The notes below the pieces were generated by a model. The model saw only the letters and a list, made by a program, of their open reading frames with translations, was not told where the DNA came from and ran no database searches. A stretch of 64,000 nucleotides of DNA from Draconibacterium halophilum (GTDB taxonomy: Bacteria > Bacteroidota > Bacteroidia > Bacteroidales > Prolixibacteraceae). Position 1 is the first letter of the stretch; every line of letters begins with the position of its first letter. Shown piece by piece: positions 36,076 to 44,189 of the stretch. A program made the position numbers and the translations under genes. The stretch spans positions 2,116,001 through 2,180,000 of the forward strand of contig NZ_CP048409.1 in the NCBI RefSeq assembly GCF_010448835.1, in the 5' to 3' direction.

Positions 36076-36708
36076 TTATTCCCAGTTACCTGCATTATTG
36101 TTTGTTTCAGCCAACGAACCAACTCTTAAACCCGGATATTTTTCGTTTGTTCTGCGCTGATCGTTAAGGTTAATGATCAATTGCTCATCTAAACCTCTTA
36201 GAATAACGTTGTTATGTGCTTTTGCTTCAAAAACAGGAACCTTAATACCAGAACCGGTAGTTATGATTGTAGCACCCAGGTGGAACTCTGTAGGTTCGCC
36301 GGGAACCGGAACATAACGCAAGCTGTTTGCATCGTAGCTACCTCCGTAAAGGGCATCGATAACTCCAACTTTTACAGTATCACGAATGATAAGTCCCATT
36401 TCAATCGCTTTTTTCTCAGTAATTTTTGCTTCGATCATACTGTCAGTCAATTCACCAATAGCTCTTACGTTTCTAACAGAGTCTGTTGAAACAAAACTGA
36501 TTAAAGTGTCCCAGCTTCCTGTAAACTGACCATAGATATCTTTGTAGGCCAATTGAGCTTTACGAATATCTTTTAACTTTGCAACGGTTTCTTCATAGCG
36601 CGCATCTTTAGCTTTTTCGAAAGCAATTGGGCGCTGAATACTTTGGTAGATAAAATATGTAAGCACAATGGCTACAATGAATAGTACAATCTGAATTACG
36701 GTTCTCAT
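36076..36708 (-). CDS. Conserved single-pass membrane protein, unknown function
   Basis: 210 residues. One N-terminal helix (TVIQIVLFIVAIVLTYFIYQSI, about 3-24) is followed by a heptad-like, Lys-rich segment (AKDARYEETVAKLKDIRKAQLAYKDIYGQFTGSWDTLI) and a beta-rich rest. The layout of helix plus KLKDIRKAQLAYKDIYGQFTG recalls a pilin-like or pseudopilin N-terminus, though no prepilin cleavage site is seen. It heads a unit with DUF3822 (possibly PilM-like) and rsmD. A TAAATTTG -7 element is on the minus strand at 36752-36745. Confidence 0.7.
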   Translation of the reverse strand: MRTVIQIVLFIVAIVLTYFIYQSIQRPIAFEKAKDARYEETVAKLKDIRKAQLAYKDIYGQFTGSWDTLISFVSTDSVRNVRAIGELTDSMIEAKITEKKAIEMGLIIRDTVKVGVIDALYGGSYDANSLRYVPVPGEPTEFHLGATIITTGSGIKVPVFEAKAHNNVILRGLDEQLIINLNDQRRTNEKYPGLRVGSLAETNNNAGNWE

Positions 36709-36800
36709 TTTTATTTTTTTATAAGTTCATTTTTCGTTTGCTTGCAAATTTAAAAAAAAAAATAAATTAGTTTCTTTTACCCTATGTTATTTTAGCTTGT

Positions 36801-38234
36801 ATGATCAAAAATCACTTAAAAGCCGTATTAACCGAAAAACTGGGCTTCCCGCCAACAAATTCTCAAGCTCATTTGATCGACACTTTAGCTTCATTTATCT
36901 CCGGTGTGGAGCCCGATCGAATAATGTTGATTAAAGGCTACGCCGGAACGGGAAAAACAACCATGATTTATTCATTGACACAATGTTTGCTTTCCCTCAA
37001 AATTCGTTCCGTTTTATTGGCTCCAACAGGACGTGCGGCAAAAGTAATGGCTTCATATTCAGGAATGCCTGCTTTTACTATTCACAAAAAAATATACAGG
37101 CAACAATCAACGTCGGATGGAATGGGGCGTTTTGTTTTGAATAAGAATTTGTACAAGAATACTTATTTTATTGTTGATGAGGCATCAATGATATCTAATG
37201 AGATGAGTGAGAATGCAGTTTTTGGTAGCGGTCGATTGCTTGATGATTTACTCGAATACGTTTATTCAGGCGAGAATTGTCATCTCGTTTTAGTTGGTGA
37301 TACTGCACAGTTACCTCCGGTAGGTTTAACTATCAGTCCGGCGCTGGAAGCCTTTAGCCTGGAGCAGTATGGTTTTTCGGTAAGCGAAGTGGAACTGAAA
37401 GACGTTGTACGTCAGGCGGAAGGTTCTGGTATTTTAAACAATGCCACGGAAATGCGAAATATTATTGCAGAACACCATCACGAAGGTTTTTTTCCAATCG
37501 AAACACAAAATTTTCCTGATGTTGAGCGCATTTCGGGAGGTGAGCTTATTGAAACAATTTCATCGTGTTACGACAAGTATGGTTTTTTTGATACCACGGT
37601 AGTTACCCGCTCAAATAAACGTGCTAATCTTTTTAATAAAGGTATACGTGGCTCAATTTTGTACAAAGAGAATGAGATTGAACGTGGCGATTTAGTGATG
37701 GTGGTTAAAAATAATTATTTCTGGCCCGACGAAGATACCAAGCTGGATTTTATAGCTAACGGCGATATAGCCGAAATCATTTCGATATACGGATATGAAG
37801 AGTTGTATGGATTTCGCTTTGCTGATGTGTGTTTGCGTTTTGTCGACTACGAGGATGTGGAACTGGATTGCAAAATCTTTTTGGAAACGCTGAGTATTGA
37901 GACGGCATCTTTTCCGTCTGAACGCAACCGCGAGTTGTTTAAAGCTGTTTCTGAAGATTACCCGGACATCCGAAACAAAAAAGAACGTTGGGAAAAGATC
38001 AAAGAGAATCCGCATTTTAATGCATTGCAGGTAAAATATGCATATGCATTAACTTGTCATAAAGCGCAGGGCGGGCAGTGGAAAGCTGTTTTTGTCGATC
38101 ATGGCTACCTGGTGGAAGATATGCTTGACACGGAATACTACCGTTGGTTATACACCGCTTTTACGCGTCCAGCAGAAAAATTATACCTGGTGAATTTCGA
38201 TAAAGGATTTTTCGACGGAGAAGAAGGCTTTTAG
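36801..38234 (+). CDS. RecD-like superfamily 1 DNA helicase
   Basis: 477 residues. Walker A GYAGTGKTT (about 45-53), motif Ia LLAPTGRAAKVM, Walker B FIVDEASMIS (about 122-131), motif III LVLVGDTAQLPPVG, and the UvrD_C_2 end with YALTCHKAQGGQWKAVFVDHG and LYTAFTRP. This is the short RecD2/Pif1-like form common in Bacteroidota and lacks the N-terminal RecD2 extension. It is likely a 5'-3' helicase in repair. The gene ends 4 bases inside the convergent rnz gene (38231-38234 shared). Confidence 0.9.
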   Translation: MIKNHLKAVLTEKLGFPPTNSQAHLIDTLASFISGVEPDRIMLIKGYAGTGKTTMIYSLTQCLLSLKIRSVLLAPTGRAAKVMASYSGMPAFTIHKKIYRQQSTSDGMGRFVLNKNLYKNTYFIVDEASMISNEMSENAVFGSGRLLDDLLEYVYSGENCHLVLVGDTAQLPPVGLTISPALEAFSLEQYGFSVSEVELKDVVRQAEGSGILNNATEMRNIIAEHHHEGFFPIETQNFPDVERISGGELIETISSCYDKYGFFDTTVVTRSNKRANLFNKGIRGSILYKENEIERGDLVMVVKNNYFWPDEDTKLDFIANGDIAEIISIYGYEELYGFRFADVCLRFVDYEDVELDCKIFLETLSIETASFPSERNRELFKAVSEDYPDIRNKKERWEKIKENPHFNALQVKYAYALTCHKAQGGQWKAVFVDHGYLVEDMLDTEYYRWLYTAFTRPAEKLYLVNFDKGFFDGEEGF

Positions 38235-39142
38235 ATCACGTATTTCTTTCCTTCGGTTGCCAGTTCTGTATTTTCAAAAACCTCACGGGCTTCGTTTTTA
38301 AAGTCGTCCAATTTTTTAAAACGGCTTGAAAAATGACCAATCAATAGTTTTGAAGCCTTACTAAGTTTTGCCATTTCTGCCGCCTGACGGGCAGTAGAGT
38401 GGAGTGTTTTTTCAGCCAAATCTTTTAGCTCTTCCAAAAATGTAGCTTCGTGGTAAAGCATATCCACACCATCAATAATTTCTGCAATTGGCGGATGAAA
38501 AGCTGTGTCGGTGCAAAATGCATACGATTTTGGTTTTGGTGCGGGAATCGTAAGTTTTTCGTTCGTAATCAGCTTTCCTTCTTCAGTTACAAAATCAGCG
38601 CCTGCTTTTATATCCTTTATTTTTGCCAGCGGAATGTTGTAATACGTTATCATTTCCTTTTTAATGTTGGCTTGTTTTTGCTTTTCTCTGAACAAAAAGC
38701 CTAAAGTAGGGATGCTGTGTTTTACCGGAAACGAAAGCACTTCAACGTTTTTATTCTCAAATATCGTTTGAGGTTTTTTCTGGTTTAGCGGATGGAAAAC
38801 AGGGTTTATGCTCATTTCTCCACGAATAAAATCGAGCTGAGGCTTAATAAGTGCTTTTAGCTCAGAGGGAGCATAAATGTGCACATCGCTTTTTACACCC
38901 AGCAGATTCATGGTCGATAGCAAACCAATTAATCCAAAATAATGGTCGCCATGCAGATGTGAGATAAAAATATGCTGGATCTTACTGAAACTGATTTTAT
39001 TTCGTCGCAGTTGTATTTGGGTTCCTTCGCCACAGTCTATTAAAAAACAACGCCCAGGTACTTCAAGTACCTGGGCTGTTGGATATCTATTAGAAGTCGG
39101 CAATGCTGAATTACTACCCAGTATGGTTAATTCGAAAGACAT
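38231..39142 (-). CDS. rnz: Ribonuclease Z
   Basis: 303 residues from the ATG at 39142 (MSFELTILGSNSALPTSNR), chosen because the family begins here; an upstream in-frame ATG at 39193 would add 17 unconserved residues and run into the STAS gene. Metallo-beta-lactamase fold with HLHGDHYFG (HxHxDH, about 63-68), FCTDTAFHPP and a C-terminal LIGHFSSRF. It matures tRNA 3' ends. The STAS gene upstream on the same strand is 7 bases away. Length fits the short bacterial tRNase Z. Confidence 0.95.
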   Translation of the reverse strand: MSFELTILGSNSALPTSNRYPTAQVLEVPGRCFLIDCGEGTQIQLRRNKISFSKIQHIFISHLHGDHYFGLIGLLSTMNLLGVKSDVHIYAPSELKALIKPQLDFIRGEMSINPVFHPLNQKKPQTIFENKNVEVLSFPVKHSIPTLGFLFREKQKQANIKKEMITYYNIPLAKIKDIKAGADFVTEEGKLITNEKLTIPAPKPKSYAFCTDTAFHPPIAEIIDGVDMLYHEATFLEELKDLAEKTLHSTARQAAEMAKLSKASKLLIGHFSSRFKKLDDFKNEAREVFENTELATEGKKYVI

Positions 39143-39149
39143 TCTGTAA

Positions 39150-39503
39150 CTACAGGTTTTCTTTCTTTTCCAATAACTCCTCTGCTTCTTCAACCGTTTC
39201 GGTAATTAGCAAAACGGTATGAAGCATCGAAATCTGTACCAGGTTCTCTACATCGGGCTGCAAACCGCAAAGGATAAAAGTTCCTATTGCATCTTCGCAT
39301 AACCGGTTGGCGACTAAAACTGATCTTAATCCTGACGAATCGCAGTAACTAACACTACTCAGGTCAAGAATGATGTTTTTCTCACCATTGTTATTAATAA
39401 CTACCAGCTCCGATTTCAGGTCGGGCGCATTGTTGGTGTCTAATCTGTCAACGTTTACCTTAACTAAGGTATACTTCTCGTTTTTCCGAATATCGAATGC
39501 CAT
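39150..39503 (-). CDS. STAS-domain anti-sigma factor antagonist
   Basis: 117 residues. SpoIIAA-like STAS fold with LDLSSVSYCDSSGLRSVLVA; the Ser in DSSGL (about residue 57) is the usual phosphorylation site. Such proteins switch partners with a serine kinase/anti-sigma or act in regulatory scaffolds. No RsbW-like kinase is seen nearby. It lies between rpsA and rnz on the same strand, an order seen often in Bacteroidota. The C-terminal EEAEELLEKKENL is acidic. Confidence 0.88.
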   Translation of the reverse strand: MAFDIRKNEKYTLVKVNVDRLDTNNAPDLKSELVVINNNGEKNIILDLSSVSYCDSSGLRSVLVANRLCEDAIGTFILCGLQPDVENLVQISMLHTVLLITETVEEAEELLEKKENL

Positions 39504-39542
39504 GCTTCAATTTACGAAATTCAAATTACATACACCAAGTGC

Positions 39543-41579
39543 TTATTTATCTTTTTTCTCGTCTTTCTCCATTTGCTTTTTCAAAGCAGCCAAATCACTT
39601 ACGTCACCAAGCGTAGTTTTTTCGACATTTTCGCTTACTGATTTCATGGCGCGTTTTGTATTGCCTTTTTGAGCTTTACGTTGTTCGCCTTCAGCTGCGC
39701 GTTTTACATCTTCGAAAATACGTGAGTGAGATACAATGATTCGTTTTGCAGACTTGTTGAACTCGATAACTTTGAAATCAAGTTTTTCGTCTTGCTTAAC
39801 GGAGGTACCGTCTTCTTTTACAAGATGACGAGGAGTCGCGAATCCTTCAACACCATAAGGAAGTGCGATAACAGCACCTTTGTCCAGCAATTCAACCACA
39901 GTTCCTTCGTGGATTGAATCGGCAGTGAAAATGGTTTCGAATACATCCCATGGATTTTCTTCAAGCTGTTTGTGTCCCAAACTTAAACGACGGTTGTCTT
40001 TGTCGATGTCAAGTACTACAACTTCAATTTCTTCACCAATTGCTGTGAATTCTGATGGGTGTTTGATCTTTTTCGTCCAGCTTAGGTCTGAAATGTGAAT
40101 CAAACCGTCAACACCTTCAGTAATTTCTACAAATACACCGAAGTTTGTGAAGTTGCGCACTTTTGCAGCGTGCTTGCTTCCAACAGCGTATTCTGTATCA
40201 ATTTTCGACCAAGGATCTTCTTTCAGTTGTTTAATACCCAACGACATTTTGCGTTCGTCGCGGTCAAGAGTAAGAATTGCTGCTTCAACTTCGTCGCCAA
40301 CGCTTAAGAAGTCTTGTGCACTGCGCAGGTGCTGGCTCCAGCTCATTTCTGAAACGTGGATCAAACCTTCAACTCCGGGGGCAATCTCAACGAATGCACC
40401 GTAGTCGGCAATAACAACAACTTTTCCTTTTACTTTGTCGCCAACTTTCAACTCTGAATCCAGGTTATCCCATGGGTGAGGAGTTAATTGTTTCAGACCA
40501 AGAGCGATACGTTTTTTGTCATCATCAAAATCAAGGATAACAACGTTCAGTTTCTGGTCTAATTCAACAATCTCGCTTGGGTGAGAAATACGTCCCCAAG
40601 ACAAGTCAGTGATGTGGATCAATCCGTCAACACCGCCAAGGTCCATAAATACACCGTATGAAGTAACGTTTTTAACGGTTCCTTCCAGTACCTGACCTTT
40701 TTCAAGTTTAGCGATAATTTCTTTCTTCTGTTGTTCAAGCTCAGCTTCAATAAGTGCTTTGTGTGAAACAACAACGTTACGGTATTCGTGGTTGATTTTA
40801 ACCACTTTGAATTCCATTGATTTACCAACGTAAATATCGTAATCGCGGATAGGTTTAACATCAATTTGCGAACCTGGCAAGAATGCTTCAATGCCAAATA
40901 CGTCAACGATCATACCGCCTTTAGTACGGCATTTGATGTATCCTTTGATGATTTCATCGTTTTCAAGCGATTCGTTAACACGCTCCCAAGAACGGGTTGC
41001 ACGCGCTTTTTTGTGCGAAAGGATCATCTGTCCTTTTTTATCTTCAAGACTTTCGATGTAAACATCTACTTTGTCGCCTACTTTCAACTCTGGATTGTAG
41101 CGGAATTCGTTTAAGCTAACAATACCGTCCGACTTGTAACCTATGTCAACAACTACTTCGCGTTTGGTTAAAGAAATAACAGTCCCTTCCAGAACTTCTT
41201 TTTCTGTAACAGTGTTCAGCGTGTCGTTGTAAAGATTTTCAAGACTGCCTCTTTCTTTTTTAGAATAAGCGTCTCTTCCTTCTTCAAGGCTGTCCCAGTC
41301 GAAATCAGTATCTGCTTCTGCAGTTGTTTCAACGGTTTTTTCTTCTTTTTTTGCTTCTGCTTTAGGAGCGTCCACTTTTTCGTCAGCCGCAGTTTCTTCA
41401 ACCGGAGCCTCAGCTTTTTCTTCAACCACAGTTTCTTCAACCGGAGTTTCCGCTTTTTCTTCAGCTACAGTTTCTTCAACCGGAGCTTCTGTAGTTTCTT
41501 CAACTACCTCTTTTTTTTCTTCCTGAACAGGAGTTTCTGGCACTTCTTGTTCAAGATCTTTTTTCTTCTCTTCAGTCAT
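39543..41579 (-). CDS. rpsA: 30S ribosomal protein S1
   Basis: 678 residues, longer than E. coli S1 (557) because of an acidic N-terminal extension. Residues ~20-80 hold three or four copies of a 13-residue unit (PVEETVAEEKAE-like), then Lys/Glu-rich sequence. From about residue 100 to 620 there are six S1 RNA-binding domains (for example VTSYGVFMDLGGVDGLIHI, VIADYGAFVEIAPGVEGLIHV, FTNFGVFVEITEGVDGLIHI). It recruits mRNA to the 30S subunit, which in Bacteroidota mostly lacks Shine-Dalgarno guidance. A textbook Bacteroidota promoter precedes it (41635-41665). Confidence 0.97.
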   Translation of the reverse strand: MTEEKKKDLEQEVPETPVQEEKKEVVEETTEAPVEETVAEEKAETPVEETVVEEKAEAPVEETAADEKVDAPKAEAKKEEKTVETTAEADTDFDWDSLEEGRDAYSKKERGSLENLYNDTLNTVTEKEVLEGTVISLTKREVVVDIGYKSDGIVSLNEFRYNPELKVGDKVDVYIESLEDKKGQMILSHKKARATRSWERVNESLENDEIIKGYIKCRTKGGMIVDVFGIEAFLPGSQIDVKPIRDYDIYVGKSMEFKVVKINHEYRNVVVSHKALIEAELEQQKKEIIAKLEKGQVLEGTVKNVTSYGVFMDLGGVDGLIHITDLSWGRISHPSEIVELDQKLNVVILDFDDDKKRIALGLKQLTPHPWDNLDSELKVGDKVKGKVVVIADYGAFVEIAPGVEGLIHVSEMSWSQHLRSAQDFLSVGDEVEAAILTLDRDERKMSLGIKQLKEDPWSKIDTEYAVGSKHAAKVRNFTNFGVFVEITEGVDGLIHISDLSWTKKIKHPSEFTAIGEEIEVVVLDIDKDNRRLSLGHKQLEENPWDVFETIFTADSIHEGTVVELLDKGAVIALPYGVEGFATPRHLVKEDGTSVKQDEKLDFKVIEFNKSAKRIIVSHSRIFEDVKRAAEGEQRKAQKGNTKRAMKSVSENVEKTTLGDVSDLAALKKQMEKDEKKDK

Positions 41580-41634
41580 GTAATTTTAATTAAATTAATG
41601 AGTTAGACTTTATATTTGTTAAAAATTGCGCGCG

Positions 41635-41665
41635 CAAAATTAAAACTAAATTCTATTAAAACAAA
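41635..41665 (-). promoter_or_regulatory. rpsA promoter, Bacteroidota -33/-7 type
   Basis: On the minus strand TTTG (41665-41662), a 19-base spacer, then TAATTTTG (41642-41635). This matches TTTG-N19-21-TAnnTTTG. The leader to the ATG at 41579 is about 50 bases. Confidence 0.75.
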
Positions 41666-41765
41666 AGATTCATGTTATTTTGTTGAAATAGAGGCAAATT
41701 GAGTGGGTTTTAATACAATTTTCTATCAGGATTAAGATACTATAGTTTTATGCTGTGTTTTTCAA

Positions 41766-41796
41766 TTGCAATCCGAGTTTCTTTTATTTACTTTTG
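41766..41796 (+). promoter_or_regulatory. rfbA promoter, Bacteroidota -33/-7 type
   Basis: TTG at 41766-41768, a 20-base spacer and TACTTTTG at 41789-41796, divergent from the rpsA promoter. It lies downstream of an in-frame start at 41755 and so supports the rfbA start at 41881. Confidence 0.65.
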
Positions 41797-41880
41797 GAGC
41801 CTTACTTTTATACTCTTTTTCTAATTTTATATGATGATAAAGTAAATCAGATTAGCGATAAAATAAATAAACCATACAGA

Positions 41881-42762
41881 ATGAAAGGAATAATTTTAGC
41901 CGGCGGTTCCGGAACTCGTCTTTATCCAATTACACGATCTATCTCAAAACAAATCATTCCGGTTTACGATAAACCCATGATTTATTATCCCTTGTCGGTT
42001 TTAATGCTGGCAGGTATTCGTGAGATACTAATCATTTCAACGCCTGAGGATATTGGTTTGTATGAAAAATTATTTGGCGACGGGTCGCAACTGGGGTTGA
42101 AACTGTCGTATAAAATCCAGCCATCGCCCGATGGTTTGGCGCAGGCATTTATTTTAGGCGAGGAGTTTATTGGCGACGATAACGTTTGTATGATTCTTGG
42201 CGACAATATTTTCTATGGTTATAAGTTCAGAAAGATTTTGGAACAGGCTGCAACTATGGAAGACGGAGCAACTGTTTTTGGTTACTATGTAAATGATCCG
42301 GACCGTTACGGGGTGGTTGAGTTCGATGATAATGGTAAAGTAATTAGTATCGAGGAAAAACCAGACGAACCAAAATCGAATTATGCGGTAACCGGCCTTT
42401 ATTTTTATTCCAACGATGTAGTTGAAAAAGCAAAAGGCTTAAAACCATCGAAGAGAGGCGAATTTGAAATTACCGACCTTAATCGTTTGTATCTTCAGGA
42501 AAAACGTTTGAATGTAAAACTACTGAGCCGTGGATTCGCATGGTTAGATACAGGTACACACGACAGTTTGTTGCAGGCATCAAACTTTATATCAACTATT
42601 GAGCAACGACAAGGCTTGAAAGTTTCGTGCATTGAAGAAATTGCTTGGAAAAAAGGCTACATCACCACAGAGCAACTGATTGATTTGGCCAAACCGCTCA
42701 GTAAAAATCAATACGGCGAATATTTATTGAAAATAGCCGAAAAAAAAGCATTTACATTTTAG
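41881..42762 (+). CDS. rfbA: Glucose-1-phosphate thymidylyltransferase
   Basis: 293 residues from the ATG at 41881 (MKGIILAGGSGTRLYPITRS). An in-frame start 126 bases upstream was rejected because it encodes unconserved residues and overlaps the promoter. The nucleotide-binding GGSGTRLYPIT, the sugar site GDNIFYG and YGVVEFDDNG, and EEKP at the expected spacing are present. It makes dTDP-glucose, the first dTDP-rhamnose step. The order rfbA-rfbC-rfbD follows with gaps of 7 and 5 bases; rfbB (4,6-dehydratase) is not in this window. Confidence 0.97.
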   Translation: MKGIILAGGSGTRLYPITRSISKQIIPVYDKPMIYYPLSVLMLAGIREILIISTPEDIGLYEKLFGDGSQLGLKLSYKIQPSPDGLAQAFILGEEFIGDDNVCMILGDNIFYGYKFRKILEQAATMEDGATVFGYYVNDPDRYGVVEFDDNGKVISIEEKPDEPKSNYAVTGLYFYSNDVVEKAKGLKPSKRGEFEITDLNRLYLQEKRLNVKLLSRGFAWLDTGTHDSLLQASNFISTIEQRQGLKVSCIEEIAWKKGYITTEQLIDLAKPLSKNQYGEYLLKIAEKKAFTF

Positions 42763-42769
42763 TTAAGGG

Positions 42770-43324
42770 ATGAATATAGTACAAACGGGAATCCCCGGAT
42801 TGGTAGTGATTGAACCGCGGGTGTTTGAAGATGACAGAGGTTATTTTTTCGAAACTTTTCAGCAAAAAAGGTACCTGGAAGCAGGAATTGAAAGACCATT
42901 TATACAAGATAACGAATCACGCTCGACAAAAGGCGTAGTAAGAGGTTTGCACTATCAATTGGGCGATGCGGCACAGGCAAAATTGGTGCGTGTTATACAA
43001 GGAAGTGTTTACGACGTTGTTGTTGATTTGCGAAAAGGGTCGCCCACTTTTGGGAAGTGGTTTGGAGTTGAACTCAACGAAAAGAATAAGAAACAGTTAT
43101 ATGTGCCGCGCGGTTTTGCTCATGGCTTCTCGGTTTTAAGCGAAACAGCTATTTTTACCTACAAATGTGATAACTTATACAATCGCGAAACCGAAAGATC
43201 GATTAATCCGTTTGATGAAACTTTAGGGATTGACTGGCAGTTGAAAAAAGAAGAGTCTGTTGTATCGGAAAAAGATCAGAATGCTCCGGCGTTTGAAAAG
43301 GCTCAAATGAATTTTGTGTATTAG
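42770..43324 (+). CDS. rfbC: dTDP-4-dehydrorhamnose 3,5-epimerase
   Basis: 184 residues, RmlC cupin. Motifs: DDRGYFFETFQQKRY, FIQDNESRSTKGVVRGLHYQ (catalytic His in GLHYQ, about 64), VDLRKGSPTFGKW, VPRGFAHGFSVLSE (second His) and the Tyr/Asp region FTYKCDNLYN. It epimerises C3 and C5 of dTDP-4-keto-6-deoxyglucose. Length is normal. Cotranscribed with rfbA and rfbD. Confidence 0.97.
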   Translation: MNIVQTGIPGLVVIEPRVFEDDRGYFFETFQQKRYLEAGIERPFIQDNESRSTKGVVRGLHYQLGDAAQAKLVRVIQGSVYDVVVDLRKGSPTFGKWFGVELNEKNKKQLYVPRGFAHGFSVLSETAIFTYKCDNLYNRETERSINPFDETLGIDWQLKKEESVVSEKDQNAPAFEKAQMNFVY

Positions 43325-43329
43325 CAGCG

Positions 43330-44184
43330 ATGAAAATATTAATAACAGGAGCTTACGGACAACTTGGTAATGAATTAAACGTATTAAGTGAAAATTATCC
43401 TGAATGGGAATTTGTTTTTACCGATGTTGATTCGTTGGATATTACAGATGAAGAGCAGGTGAAAAACTATTTTGATGATAATGGTTTTGATCTGGTAATT
43501 AATTGTGCAGCATACACCGCTGTTGACAAGGCGGAGTCGGATTTTGAAAATGCACAAAAAGTAAATGCACTGGCGCCCAAATTTCTGGCAAGATATTCGA
43601 AAGCCAACGGTGCAAAGTTTATTCATGTATCAACCGATTATGTTTTTGCCGGAGATGGGCATTTTCCTTATGAAGAGACAGATGCGGTTGCCCCGAATGG
43701 AGCATACGGAAGAACAAAGTTGGAAGGCGAACAAAACTGTCGGGCTGAAAATCCTGAAACAGTTATAGTCAGAACAGCTTGGTTGTATTCCGCATTTGGG
43801 AATAACTTTGTAAAAACCATGCTTCGTCTTGGTAAAGAAAAAGAGGAGCTGGGCGTAGTTTTCGATCAGGTGGGATCGCCAACATACGCAGCCGATTTGG
43901 CACAGGCCATTTTAAAAATAGCCGAAAGCGAAAATTTTGTACCGGGTATTTATCATTACTCCAACGAGGGAGTGACCAGTTGGTACGATTTTGCTTTGGC
44001 AATTTTCGAAATTTCGGGTGTGGATTGTAAGGCAATACCAGTACTCTCGGAGAATTTTCCAAGCCCTGTGAAACGTCCGGCCTACAGTGTGTTGAATAAA
44101 GCTAAAATTAAAGAAACTTATAAGTTGGAAGTGCCTTATTGGCGCGATAGTCTGAAAATTTGTTTAAAGAAACTGATAAAATAA
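43330..44184 (+). CDS. rfbD: dTDP-4-dehydrorhamnose reductase
   Basis: 284 residues, extended SDR fold. NAD(P)-binding ITGAYGQLGNEL (about 4-15), active-site pair in STDYVFAGDG and the YGRTKLEGE Tyr-x-x-x-Lys, and TAWLYSAFGNNFVKTM. It reduces the 4-keto group to give dTDP-L-rhamnose. The stop is 5 bases before the phosphohexomutase start. An upstream alternative start of the mutase would overlap it but is not needed. Confidence 0.96.
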   Translation: MKILITGAYGQLGNELNVLSENYPEWEFVFTDVDSLDITDEEQVKNYFDDNGFDLVINCAAYTAVDKAESDFENAQKVNALAPKFLARYSKANGAKFIHVSTDYVFAGDGHFPYEETDAVAPNGAYGRTKLEGEQNCRAENPETVIVRTAWLYSAFGNNFVKTMLRLGKEKEELGVVFDQVGSPTYAADLAQAILKIAESENFVPGIYHYSNEGVTSWYDFALAIFEISGVDCKAIPVLSENFPSPVKRPAYSVLNKAKIKETYKLEVPYWRDSLKICLKKLIK

Positions 44185-44189
44185 CGACC

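Noticed and set aside
41755..41880. N-terminal extension of rfbA from an upstream start
   Set aside because: It contains no conserved residues and overlaps a near-consensus promoter; the family starts at MKGIILAGG.
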